38,946 nucleotides of DNA from Verrucomicrobiota bacterium (GCA_021324235.1 JAJPJM010000135.1:1-38946), one strand, 5' to 3'. Shown: positions 24,912-31,518, counted from the first letter of the stretch. Numbers and translations are program-made. The notes: generated by a model not told the origin, from the letters alone.

Positions 24912-24946
24912 CCGCGTGGATCGATCCCGATCCCCCAAAAAGGATC
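24836..24946. promoter_or_regulatory. cluster of seven GATC sites
   Basis: GATC occurs at 24836, 24841, 24848, 24919, 24923, 24929 and 24943. Chance predicts under one in 111 bases. A perfect palindrome GGATCGATCC sits at 24918-24927, just upstream of the methyltransferase ATG. In type II systems methylase recognition sites near the promoter can give methylation-sensitive control; that role here is inference. Confidence 0.6.
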
Positions 24947-24954
24947 AAGCACAA

Positions 24955-24974
24955 ACATTCGATATGTCGAATGT
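24955..24974. promoter_or_regulatory. 8-4-8 perfect inverted repeat, candidate operator
   Basis: ACATTCGA-TATG-TCGAATGT lies between the divergent methyltransferase (start 24911) and the XRE regulator (start 25007). Size and symmetry suit an XRE or controller-protein dimer, so this is probably the regulator's own operator acting on both sides. Confidence 0.65.
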
Positions 24975-25006
24975 TCCCCGCGTCTAAATTCGGGTTTGCT
25001 GGTTGA

Positions 25007-25228
25007 ATGGCTCATGCCGGCAACCATCGGGAGATCGTGGGGAAGAACATCCGCACCTGCCGAACCAAGGCGGACCTGACGCTAGAAAAATTGGCTGAAA
25101 AAGCGGAAATGAGCTGGCCGTACCTTTCTGAAATTGAGCGCGGGCGTGAGAATATTTCGCTAGATAAACTCGCCCGATTGGCGCGGGCACTAAATGTGAC
25201 GTTGTCCAAACTTGTTGAGAACGCCTAA
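25007..25228 (+). CDS. XRE-family regulator, controller-protein-like
   Basis: The 73-residue protein is almost entirely a helix-turn-helix domain: VGKNIRTCRTKADLTLEKLA, then EMSWPYLSEIERGRENISLD and KLARLARALNVTLSKL. Size and sequence fit Cro/C1-type repressors and the controller proteins of type II restriction systems. It is divergent from the methyltransferase and upstream of the DpnI-like gene in the same direction. Controller proteins usually activate the nuclease gene and hold back the methylase. The inverted repeat at 24955-24974 is a plausible binding site. Confidence 0.8.
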   Translation: MAHAGNHREIVGKNIRTCRTKADLTLEKLAEKAEMSWPYLSEIERGRENISLDKLARLARALNVTLSKLVENA

Positions 25229-25292
25229 AAGGAGATTTCCCACGGATGCACCCATCACCAACACCAAGGCTGCGCTGATCTAATCGCCATCA
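25229..25292 (+). promoter_or_regulatory. leader with strong Shine-Dalgarno
   Basis: AAAAGGAGA follows directly after the XRE stop codon, and ATG at 25246 opens a ten-codon frame ending at 25278, fifteen bases before the DpnI-like start. It may be a leader peptide or a chance opening. The DpnI-like ATG itself lacks a good ribosome site, which makes coupling possible. Confidence 0.3.
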
Positions 25293-26366
25293 ATGAATCT
25301 TTCCATGACCGGCGGATTGGCGGCGGCGTATCACAGCGGCGCGCAGCGGGCACGGGTCGTCACGGAAGCGTGGGGTGAGAAGAATCTTTTCTGCCCCAAT
25401 TGCTCGTGTCCCAAATTGACCTGGCTGGAGCCGGGGCATCCGGCCAGTGATTATTCCTGTCCCGATTGCGGTTTCTGGTATCAACTCAAAAGCCAGAAAT
25501 CGCGCATCGGCGACAGCATCACCGACGGCGCGTATGCGGCGATGATGAACGCCATCCGCTGCGACGAGTTGCCGAGCTTCTATTTCATGCATTACGAAAT
25601 CATGCCTTCGCTCGCGGGAGCGGGAGAAGGTGGTCCCGAAGCGGCGGGACCGGATGAGGGTCGTGGGAAAAACCCAATCAAATCCCCTCGCCCTGACCCT
25701 CTCCCCACTGAATCGCGGGGCGAGGGAATGTTATGGCTAGTCCGCAATCTTCTGCTCGTGCCGCATTTCGCCTTCCCGCCCTCCGCCATCATCAAACGAA
25801 AGCCCACGACTCCAAAAGGACGGAGCAAACCCTGGATTGGCTGCAATTTCAATTTGAGCCGCATTCCGGTTGAGGCGCGAATTGAAGTAGTACGGACGAT
25901 TACATCACAAGGTAGGGCTCGCTCTTCCACCCTCCGTAGCGGTGCCACTGCGGAGGACGGGCCGAGCGAGCCGCGGCGCGATAGGGACATCGCGCCCTAC
26001 CAACAGACCATCATCACCCCGGCAACCGAAGTCCGCGAAAAGTTCCGTCGGGTGAAACCACTGAAAGACATTTCCGTTACTCAACGCGGCTGGACGTTGG
26101 ACGTGCTGAACATCGTGCGGCGGCTGGTAGATAGTAGGAGACGAGGTAACGAGTCTGGGTCCGCAGCCGAGAAAGGGGCCAGCCTCCTGACGTCGGCTCC
26201 TACTGGAGAGTTCTCGACAGCAGATGCGTACGCCTTCACCCGCGAACTGGAGAAGCTCCATCCCGACAACCAGCACGTGAAGGATAAAATCCGCCAGCAA
26301 CTGCAAGTGTTGCGTGACGCCGGTTTATTAATTCACATCGGTCGTGGCGAATGGCGATTGCCGTGA
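25293..26366 (+). CDS. DpnI-like methyl-GATC restriction endonuclease with insertions
   Basis: DpnI cuts G(m6A)TC. This protein matches it with no gap over the first 100 residues: Zn ligands Cys34, Cys37, Cys56, Cys59; Asp53; Lys66 in YQLKSQK; then DGAYAAMM, IIKRKP, WIGCN, RGWTLDVLN, and the winged-helix end IRQQLQVLRDAGLL. DpnI has Glu64 for catalysis; here it is Gln64. The protein has 357 residues against about 254 for DpnI. The surplus is three in-frame blocks encoded by palindromic repeats at about 25604-25727, 25911-26001 and 26133-26204. Whether it is active, or a decaying copy kept open by chance, is undecided. Confidence 0.88.
   Translation: MNLSMTGGLAAAYHSGAQRARVVTEAWGEKNLFCPNCSCPKLTWLEPGHPASDYSCPDCGFWYQLKSQKSRIGDSITDGAYAAMMNAIRCDELPSFYFMHYEIMPSLAGAGEGGPEAAGPDEGRGKNPIKSPRPDPLPTESRGEGMLWLVRNLLLVPHFAFPPSAIIKRKPTTPKGRSKPWIGCNFNLSRIPVEARIEVVRTITSQGRARSSTLRSGATAEDGPSEPRRDRDIAPYQQTIITPATEVREKFRRVKPLKDISVTQRGWTLDVLNIVRRLVDSRRRGNESGSAAEKGASLLTSAPTGEFSTADAYAFTRELEKLHPDNQHVKDKIRQQLQVLRDAGLLIHIGRGEWRLP
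25604..25727. repeat. palindromic repeat block 1 in DpnI-like gene
   Basis: The block adds about 40 residues after the motif HYEIMPS. It has two perfect inverted pairs: GGTCCCG/CGGGACC (25632-25651), and CCCTCGCCC (25685-25693) with GGGCGAGGG (25718-25726). It has no stop in the gene frame. The boundaries are approximate. Confidence 0.7.
25911..26001. repeat. GGTAGGG palindromic block 2 in DpnI-like gene
   Basis: GGTAGGGC...GCCCTACC terminal repeats enclose CCTCCGTAG/CTGCGGAGG and GGCGCGAT-AGGGAC-ATCGCGCC. It is 91 bases, flanked by AA on both sides; counting one AA copy gives 93 bases, 31 codons. The same design lies at 37369-37441. Confidence 0.8.
26133..26204. repeat. GTAGGAG palindromic block 3 in DpnI-like gene
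   Basis: AGTAGGAG...CTCCTACT terminal inverted repeats span 72 bases, exactly 24 codons, between the helix LDVLNIVRRL and the segment FSTADAYAFTRELEKL, which are close together in DpnI. It has no stop codon in frame. Confidence 0.75.
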
Positions 26367-26387
26367 TGTTGTGATACGCTGGTCATC

Positions 26388-26909
26388 ATGCTCTGCAACC
26401 AATGCCACGAACGTCAGGCGACAATCCACATCACCCAAGTCGTTGGTGACAAGTTGGCCAAACGCGATTTGTGTGAAGTTTGTGGTAAGGAGTTTGTGGA
26501 TGCGGCCAAGAGTGGCATGACCAATTCGTTTGAGTCACTGATCCGTGGTTCGCCACTCCAAATACCGTATGAATTGATGCTTGCGTCCGATTCACGCTAT
26601 ACCCAGGAGGCTTACGACTTTGTGCGCGCCGGATTAGAAAGGGCGCAGCAAAACCGCCTTCGCCGTTCTCAAACCGTGCCTGCTCATATCTCCGGCGCCG
26701 AGTTGTTGGAAGGATTGCGTGAACTCGCCATTGAATCGTTTGGCAAGCGGGCCAAAGCCACATTGAATGGGTGGGGGATTTTCAAATGCGAGGATTTCGG
26801 CGAAATCGTGTTCAACCTCGTCGCGGCAGACTTGCTGAGCAAACAGGAGAAGGACACCAAGACGGACTTTCAAGGCGGCTACAACTTTGACACAGCTTTT
26901 CCGTCGTGA
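26388..26909 (+). CDS. zinc-finger protein fused to Verruc/Plancto-type domain
   Basis: The 173-residue protein starts 22 bases after the DpnI-like stop. The N-terminus (MLCNQCHERQATIHITQVV ... CEVCGKE) is a McsA-like double CxxC zinc module. The C-terminus (YDFVRAGLERAQQNR, HISGAELLEGLRELAIE, and GWGIFKCEDFGEIVFNLV) matches, from memory, a family restricted to Planctomycetes and Verrucomicrobia. The role is unknown. Tight spacing suggests cotranscription with the DpnI-like gene, but similar proteins are likely housekeeping. Confidence 0.75.
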   Translation: MLCNQCHERQATIHITQVVGDKLAKRDLCEVCGKEFVDAAKSGMTNSFESLIRGSPLQIPYELMLASDSRYTQEAYDFVRAGLERAQQNRLRRSQTVPAHISGAELLEGLRELAIESFGKRAKATLNGWGIFKCEDFGEIVFNLVAADLLSKQEKDTKTDFQGGYNFDTAFPS

Positions 26910-26955
26910 GCAAGTCGTCTGGCGCCTGCCGTGAGTTGTTGATAGGATTCACCCA

Positions 26956-27708
26956 ATGAAATGGCTGCGATTGGATTATTTAACGGCAAGCCTCGTCGTG
27001 CCGATTGTCGCTGTCTCGCTTTTGACTTCGGGCTGTGGCGTCACCTTGAACCCGGTGAAACGACAACCGTTACAGATTTTCCCCGCTCAGACTTCACTCG
27101 CACCAAGCTCGCAGGCAATTTCCGTTCGGTTTGAAAGTACTTTGCCCGGCACGCTTTTGTCCGAGACGGTGTGGGACAACAAATCGGGGGCCTTTGCAGA
27201 CACCGACGAATCAACGCAGATTGGATACACCCAGGATTATTCAAAATTGCTCTACCCTCCGTTTGAAGCTGCTGCATTGAAACCAAGTTATACCAGGATT
27301 TTCATTCCTTTTGGACGGATATTTGAGGGTGTGTTCCAGTCCGGCCTGCAAAAAGTATTCCCGAATTCACCAGCCTGTGCTGAAGAAACTAATCTCTTGG
27401 GAAATTTGTCAACGGCGGGGTCGGGCAGTGTTGTCAGGCTCAGAGTTGTAGAATTTTGGGTCTGGGAGAATCCTTTGAACCATATCAACCTGAAAGCGAC
27501 AGTAGAATGCAAAGTGTATCAAACGGGTGTGACCAACCAACCCGAATTTGTTTACGAGGCGCGCTACGAAACGACGAATCAGTCCATCGGATCTGTGATG
27601 ACAACAAGCAGTGGTTTCGTCAAAAAGATGAACGAAATCTCAAACGGATTTGCGGCGGGACTTTCGGAAGACATACTTGAACACTTGCAAAAGAAAGTTG
27701 GGGAATGA
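26956..27708 (+). CDS. lipoprotein, function unknown
   Basis: The 250-residue protein has a signal ending LLTSGC (Cys27), a clear lipobox. The rest is a soluble beta-rich domain with hydrophobic GRIFEGVFQSGLQKVFPN and a conserved-looking strand VVRLRVVEFWVWENPLNHINL, followed by ATVECKVYQTG. The composition recalls small envelope lipoproteins that carry YajG-like folds, but this is weak. It ends eleven bases before a convergent gene fragment. Its GC content looks lower than that of the flanking core genes, like the rest of the island. Confidence 0.7.
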   Translation: MKWLRLDYLTASLVVPIVAVSLLTSGCGVTLNPVKRQPLQIFPAQTSLAPSSQAISVRFESTLPGTLLSETVWDNKSGAFADTDESTQIGYTQDYSKLLYPPFEAAALKPSYTRIFIPFGRIFEGVFQSGLQKVFPNSPACAEETNLLGNLSTAGSGSVVRLRVVEFWVWENPLNHINLKATVECKVYQTGVTNQPEFVYEARYETTNQSIGSVMTTSSGFVKKMNEISNGFAAGLSEDILEHLQKKVGE

Positions 27709-27718
27709 TTTGGGTTTG

Positions 27719-28129
27719 TTACCGCACATCGGCTTCGACCGCCGGTGCCTGCGACAATATCGTTGTTCGCGTGATTCGTTTGTTCCGTGGTAAAAAACTT
27801 GGCGTCTTGGCGGTTCTACCTTTTTCTTCAATCCGGACAGCTACGGCTTTGGCCATGACGGCTGTGTTCGGAGGGAATTCGGCATCCAGCATCTTTTTGA
27901 ACGCGTCCATTTCCGTTGCTGACATCTGGTCAAGGTGTTTCGGCTTTTTCGCCGCCGCCTTTTGCCACGCAGCATCGTCGCGGATTTGTTGGCCGGTCAG
28001 GCCGGTGTATTTTTTGACGAATTCCAGCACTTGCGGGTTGTAACTTTCGTAGTCGTCCAGGTGGCCCAGCAAAACATGGTGTTCGCAATCGTGATGCACG
28101 CAAAGCGTGAGCAGGTTGCGCGGGTCAAT
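27719..28129 (-). pseudogene. HNH-like C-terminal fragment
   Basis: The frame opens at 28129 with IDPRNLLTLCVHHDCEHH, then VLLGHLDDYESYNP, which resembles the Cys/His C-terminal half of small HNH-type proteins (NLLTLC..HH...GH). There is no N-terminal half or good start in this frame; GTG 28099 is possible. It overlaps by five bases the stop of the upstream gene at 28125-28370 in the +1 frame, so the two may once have been one gene. Its 3' end runs into an ACCGCCAAGACGCCAAG repeat. Confidence 0.5.
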
Positions 28130-28370
28130 TCAATTCCGTGCCGGTGGCAATTTGGCCGGGTTGCAGGAAGGTCTTGATGAGTTCACCGTCGCCACAAACA
28201 GTCATGCCGGGAAATTTCTTGAACCAGGGACCGTTCGGCACTTCGGGCTCGTTGCGGAGCCAATTCGCCATCAGCCCGAGTTGTTCAGCGGAAATGTTGC
28301 GGCGGCGCACCCGGTCAAGCAAATGGTCGAGAAGGTCTGGCGGAAGATTGTGGCGCCGAATGCGTGGCAT
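28125..28370 (-). CDS. putative toxin-like small protein
   Basis: The 81-residue protein starts MPRIRRHNLPPDLLDHLLDR, then helical, then WFKKFPGMTVCGDGELIKTF, ending in TGTELN. It begins two bases after the stop of the 69-residue gene upstream, a spacing typical of toxin-antitoxin pairs. The sequence TELN with +1 shift would continue into DPRNLLTLC of the next frame. No named toxin family was recognised. It could instead be the N-terminal half of a frameshifted HNH-like protein. Confidence 0.55.
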   Translation of the reverse strand: MPRIRRHNLPPDLLDHLLDRVRRRNISAEQLGLMANWLRNEPEVPNGPWFKKFPGMTVCGDGELIKTFLQPGQIATGTELN

Positions 28371-28372
28371 GG

Positions 28373-28582
28373 CTATTCGCCGTAAAAGCCACGGTGGATT
28401 TCCTCACGCAATTTCTGTACTTCAGCGGGATTGTTAGAGTCCGCCATTCGCCGGGCCAATTCGGTCAATTTTTCGCCGGGCAACTGGCGTTCCCGCGCCA
28501 ATTCAACGGCGAACCGGATGACCCGCGACTGTTCGGCGGGGGATAGTTGTTTGATTTCTTCAATGACGGCACTCGCGGTCAT
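28373..28582 (-). CDS. putative antitoxin-like small protein
   Basis: The 69-residue all-helical acidic protein starts MTASAVIEEIKQLSPAEQSR and includes VIRFAVELARERQ, ending LREEIHRGFYGE. The opening motif (xxIEEIKQLSPxEQxxVIxFV) and the C-terminal helix with RGFYG are typical of small antitoxin-like proteins found next to short basic partners. ATG 28582 is preferred over an upstream start at 28612. It is likely the first gene of a two-gene operon with 28125-28370. Confidence 0.6.
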   Translation of the reverse strand: MTASAVIEEIKQLSPAEQSRVIRFAVELARERQLPGEKLTELARRMADSNNPAEVQKLREEIHRGFYGE

Positions 28583-28637
28583 GCTCAAATCATACCGAAA
28601 ATTCCGTCTCATTCAAATGCATTTTGCTTATGCCAAT

Positions 28638-28737
28638 CCCTCGCCACCATGGTTTTGGCCAAAAATAACTGTGTTTGGGTGAATTTGGCATCCAGCATCT
28701 GTTTGAACGCGTCCATTTCTGTTGCTGATATAATTTG
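28638..28737 (-). pseudogene. duplicated fragment of HNH-like gene
   Basis: The stretch matches 27836-27935 base for base over most of its length (both contain GGCATCCAGCATCT and GAACGCGTCCATTTC). In one minus-strand frame it reads ISATEMDAFKQMLDA, against MSATEMDAFKKMLDA in the longer copy. Only about 33 codons remain, with no start. Confidence 0.65.
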
Positions 28738-28738
28738 T

Positions 28739-28904
28739 CAGGGGGACGTGCCCCGAAAGCGTTCGGGGTGAACCGCACCGCCTGGCCGAGCAGCAGCTCG
28801 GCCCTACCAATCCAACGGACGCCTCGGCGAGGCGTCCCTACCAATAAAAAAGAAAATCTCTGCGCCTTTGCGTCTTTGCGTTAAAACTTGTCGGGCCCGG
28901 CGTC
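28739..28904. repeat. composite repeat left of glycosyltransferase
   Basis: It contains CCCCGAAAGCGTTCGGGG, CGAGCAGCAGCTCG, GGACGCC/GGCGTCC ending CCCTACC, then CTGCGCCTTTGCGTCTTTGCG and TTGTCGGGCCCGGCGTC. The part 28781-28904 matches 29725-29850 as a direct repeat. Confidence 0.7.
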
Positions 28905-28933
28905 GGGCGGCTGCCATGATCTGGCTCGTCTCT

Positions 28934-29659
28934 TTACCTTCGCACATCATACCAATAGCGGGCGGCTTCGCGGCTGGCAGTGAAACGATACGGATGAAAC
29001 AGAAGGTGCCAGACCAGTTTCAGTGGCGTGAATATCGTGAGCTGGTTCAATTTGCGTCCCGAGGTCACCACCGGATGCTGATGCAGAATCACAAACCGTT
29101 TTCCGGTTTCCCGGGCGAGCTTTTTCAATCGCCGGCTGATTTCCAAATCCTCCCCGCCAAACGCTTCCAGGCTGAATCCGCCGAGTTTTCGGAAGGTCGC
29201 GGTTTCGATGAACATAAACGCGCCAACCAGCAGTCGCCGCCAGCGGAATCCGACATTGACCACCGGTGTCCACAGGTTGGCGATGGGATGCGATCCGTCC
29301 CAACGAATGATGGCACCGCCCGCAATGCATTTGCCGGATTGGATTTCTCCGGCTACATCCCGAATCAATGCCTCGCTGGGATGGGAATCGGCGTCCACAA
29401 AGACCAGCCAATCGCCGCTGGCCGCGGCCGCGCCGGCATTCCGCGCACGGGAGATTTGGTTGACCGGTTCGAAGACCACGGTCGCGCCCGCCGCCCGCGC
29501 GATTTCCGCGGTGCGGTCGGTGGAATGATTGTCGCAGACAATCAATTCGGTTTCCCATCCAATTTTTGTGAGCGCGCCGGTTGCCGACTTGATTTGCGCC
29601 AGGGTTTCACCCAGGAGTTTTTCCTCGTTGAAGGCCGGGACGACGATGGAAATCTTCAC
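28934..29659 (-). CDS. family 2 glycosyltransferase
   Basis: The 241-residue protein starts at GTG 29659 (VKISIVVPAFNEEKLLGETL). It shows a GT-A fold: ISIVVPAFNEE, ELIVCDNHSTDRT, then SRARNAGAAAASGDWLVFVDADSHP with the DxD metal motif, and GGFSLEAFGGEDLEISRRLK with the ED acidic pair. It transfers a sugar from a nucleotide donor, acceptor unknown. There are no membrane helices beyond a short hydrophobic stretch. It is a stand-alone gene flanked by direct repeats, not in a visible polysaccharide operon. Confidence 0.88.
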   Translation of the reverse strand: MKISIVVPAFNEEKLLGETLAQIKSATGALTKIGWETELIVCDNHSTDRTAEIARAAGATVVFEPVNQISRARNAGAAAASGDWLVFVDADSHPSEALIRDVAGEIQSGKCIAGGAIIRWDGSHPIANLWTPVVNVGFRWRRLLVGAFMFIETATFRKLGGFSLEAFGGEDLEISRRLKKLARETGKRFVILHQHPVVTSGRKLNQLTIFTPLKLVWHLLFHPYRFTASREAARYWYDVRR

Positions 29660-29689
29660 CGCGCGAGTATAGCCGCTTGTGTGATCCCG

Positions 29690-29850
29690 CTCAATCACGG
29701 GGCGAGCGGGTGTGAAACGGGTCGCCTGGCCGGGCGGCAGCCCGGCCCTACCCAAACGACGGACATCGCAGCGCAATGTCCCTACCAATTAAAAATGAAA
29801 ATCTCTGTGCCTTTGCGTCTCTGCGGTTAAAACTTGTCGGGCCCGGCGTC
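29690..29850. repeat. composite repeat right of glycosyltransferase
   Basis: GGGCGAGCGGG, CCGGGCGGCAGCCCGG, ACATCGCAGCGCAATGT and CCCTACC are followed by TGTGCCTTTGCGTCTCTGCG and TTGTCGGGCCCGGCGTC. The part 29725-29850 repeats 28781-28904 in the same orientation. The remaining 90 bases to the next gene hold no clear signal. Confidence 0.7.
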
Positions 29851-29939
29851 TGGAGTCTGCCGTAATTAGGACAAGAAGGTAATTTTCCTCGACTGGCCGC
29901 CATTGCACGGCTTTGATTTGGAGTCGCTTCAATCAGCTT

Positions 29940-30833
29940 ATGAAACGTTGTCCATATTGCGGTGCGGAATATCCCGATGATGCCGTGGTATGTGCCGCCG
30001 ACCAGCAACCGCTGCCAGACATAGCCCCGCTTCCCCCACTTTCCACGGATAAAACGGCCAAGGATGCCGTAACTGACGCTGCTGTCTTGCCGCAGCCGCA
30101 GACAGGAACAACAGTAGAAAGCTCAACTCATCTGATGTTCCCTGATTATCGATGGTCCGCCCGTGACGCCTGGAAATGCATGGGAATGATTGTGCTGGTG
30201 GGATTCCTAGTTTCGACGGCCATTTTCGCGCTGAGATTGCACTTTCATGGTTTTCGGAATTGGCAGGCCAGCGGGTCCGGTTATTTTTCAAGGTCGCTTG
30301 TGCACTATGCCGTTGAATTGTTTGCTGCCGCCTATTTCGCCCGGACGGAAACCTTTGCTTCGTTTTGCACAGCCGTCGGCCTGGACCGCAAGCCAAGCAA
30401 CCTGGCTTGGTTTGGCGTGGTCGCCGCCCTGGCCTTAAGGGTCTTGGGCCATTTCGTATTAATCCATGGGTGGAGCAAGGGAGTCAGAGATTATGATATC
30501 CTTGCTTTCCAAAGTGCGTCCGGCCCCGAAAGGTATTTATTCCTGGGTCCACTGTTGTTATTGGCGCCGCTGTTTGAGGAATCAATCTATCGCGGGTTTC
30601 TCTATAAAGCCCTTCGCGGTTCTTTCTCGTTGGTCATCAGCATGGCCTTGATCGTGGCCTGGACAGCCTACAGCCACTGGTCACAGTATTCCGTTTCCTG
30701 GGTGGCGGCTTTGGACTTGAGCGTGCTGACCATCCTCCAATGTTATTTGCGGGAGAAATCGGACAGTCTTTGGGACTGCATCATCTGCCACATGGCATTC
30801 AACGGGTCGCTTATTTTCCTCGCGTTTCACTGA
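29940..30833 (+). CDS. CPBP-family membrane metalloprotease with zinc ribbon
   Basis: The 297-residue protein has an N-terminal zinc ribbon (MKRCPYCGAEYPDDAVVCAA), a linker, then about six to eight membrane helices. The CPBP (CAAX protease and bacteriocin-processing, Abi) motifs are present: FEESIYRGFLY (EExxxR) and CHMAFN (HxxxN). These residues form the intramembrane metal site. The role may be protein processing or self-immunity. ATG 29940 is chosen; the upstream TTG extension lacks support. It stands alone between repeats. Confidence 0.85.
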   Translation: MKRCPYCGAEYPDDAVVCAADQQPLPDIAPLPPLSTDKTAKDAVTDAAVLPQPQTGTTVESSTHLMFPDYRWSARDAWKCMGMIVLVGFLVSTAIFALRLHFHGFRNWQASGSGYFSRSLVHYAVELFAAAYFARTETFASFCTAVGLDRKPSNLAWFGVVAALALRVLGHFVLIHGWSKGVRDYDILAFQSASGPERYLFLGPLLLLAPLFEESIYRGFLYKALRGSFSLVISMALIVAWTAYSHWSQYSVSWVAALDLSVLTILQCYLREKSDSLWDCIICHMAFNGSLIFLAFH

Positions 30834-30896
30834 TTTTGGGCGTGTCCTGATTCTTTCACCAACGGCCCCGGCTGCTGGCGGTTGTCGTGAATTACC

Positions 30897-31120
30897 GTAG
30901 GGCTGCACTGCCCCGAAAGTGTTCGGGGTGAACCGCGCAATCTGGCCGGGCGGCAGCCCGGCCCTACCCAAACGACGGACATCGCAGCGCGATGTCCCTA
31001 CCAGCACCTTCACCACAGTTGATCCGCAGATTTCGCCGATTACGCAGATAAAGGCATCTGTGAAAATCTGTGTTCATCTGTGGCTGAACCCTTGGCGTCC
31101 TTTGCGCCTTGGCGGTTAAT
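30897..31120. repeat. 224-base composite repeat, copy 1
   Basis: GTAGGGCTGC, CCCCGAAAGTGTTCGGGG, CCGGGCGGCAGCCCGG, CATCGCAGCGCGATG, ATTACGCAGATAAAGG, GTGTTCATCTGTGGCTG and TGCGCCTTGGCGGTTAA run in fixed order. The same order recurs at 32362-32587 with only scattered differences by eye. Confidence 0.8.
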
Positions 31121-31122
31121 AC

Positions 31123-31518
31123 GGCTTCCGTCTCACCAAACAAAAGGAATCAGCCGCCAATAGTTCATCTTGACCCGAACATTTCCTTCATTACGGCAGG
31201 GGTTTTTTGTTACGGAAATAACAACAAAGTGGCGAGAGGAAAGTCTGACGAAAAAACCAGTTGGCATAGGAAAGGCTTAGGTAGGGTAATTATTGTGAGT
31301 GTTGGAAGTAAGACACTTAATCAAATGGAAAATTAAAAATGTGATCGTAAAACCGTCCATTTCATTCCTGAACGACAACACCGACACCTGGGGAAATCCA
31401 TATTGTGGATGTTAACTCCGTCAGCACCGCCGACATGGGTGATTGGACGCGATCCAATCCACAGATGGTGGTTTAAATTTAATCGTCCGTCACAGTAACA
31501 ATTAAAAACCAAATCCAT
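31123..31518. other. AT-richer intergenic region before PEP-CTERM gene
   Basis: There are 396 bases without a coding frame. The region is AT-richer than the rest of the window and lacks the usual repeat phrases except at the left edge. ATTAAAAACCAAATCCATATG precedes the next start; a similar TTAAAACCAAATAACCCTA precedes the PEP-CTERM gene at 34376. It probably holds the promoter. Confidence 0.4.

Noticed and set aside
25604-26204. Inteins or introns in the DpnI-like gene
   Set aside because: Blocks are 24-41 codons and palindromic, far too short for inteins or self-splicing introns and lacking their motifs.
28868-29830. 320-codon plus-strand opening
   Set aside because: Shadow of the glycosyltransferase, extended through flanking repeats.
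31109-31336. 75-codon opening in the gap before the PEP-CTERM gene
   Set aside because: Starts inside a repeat, no ribosome site, no domain; probably non-coding.
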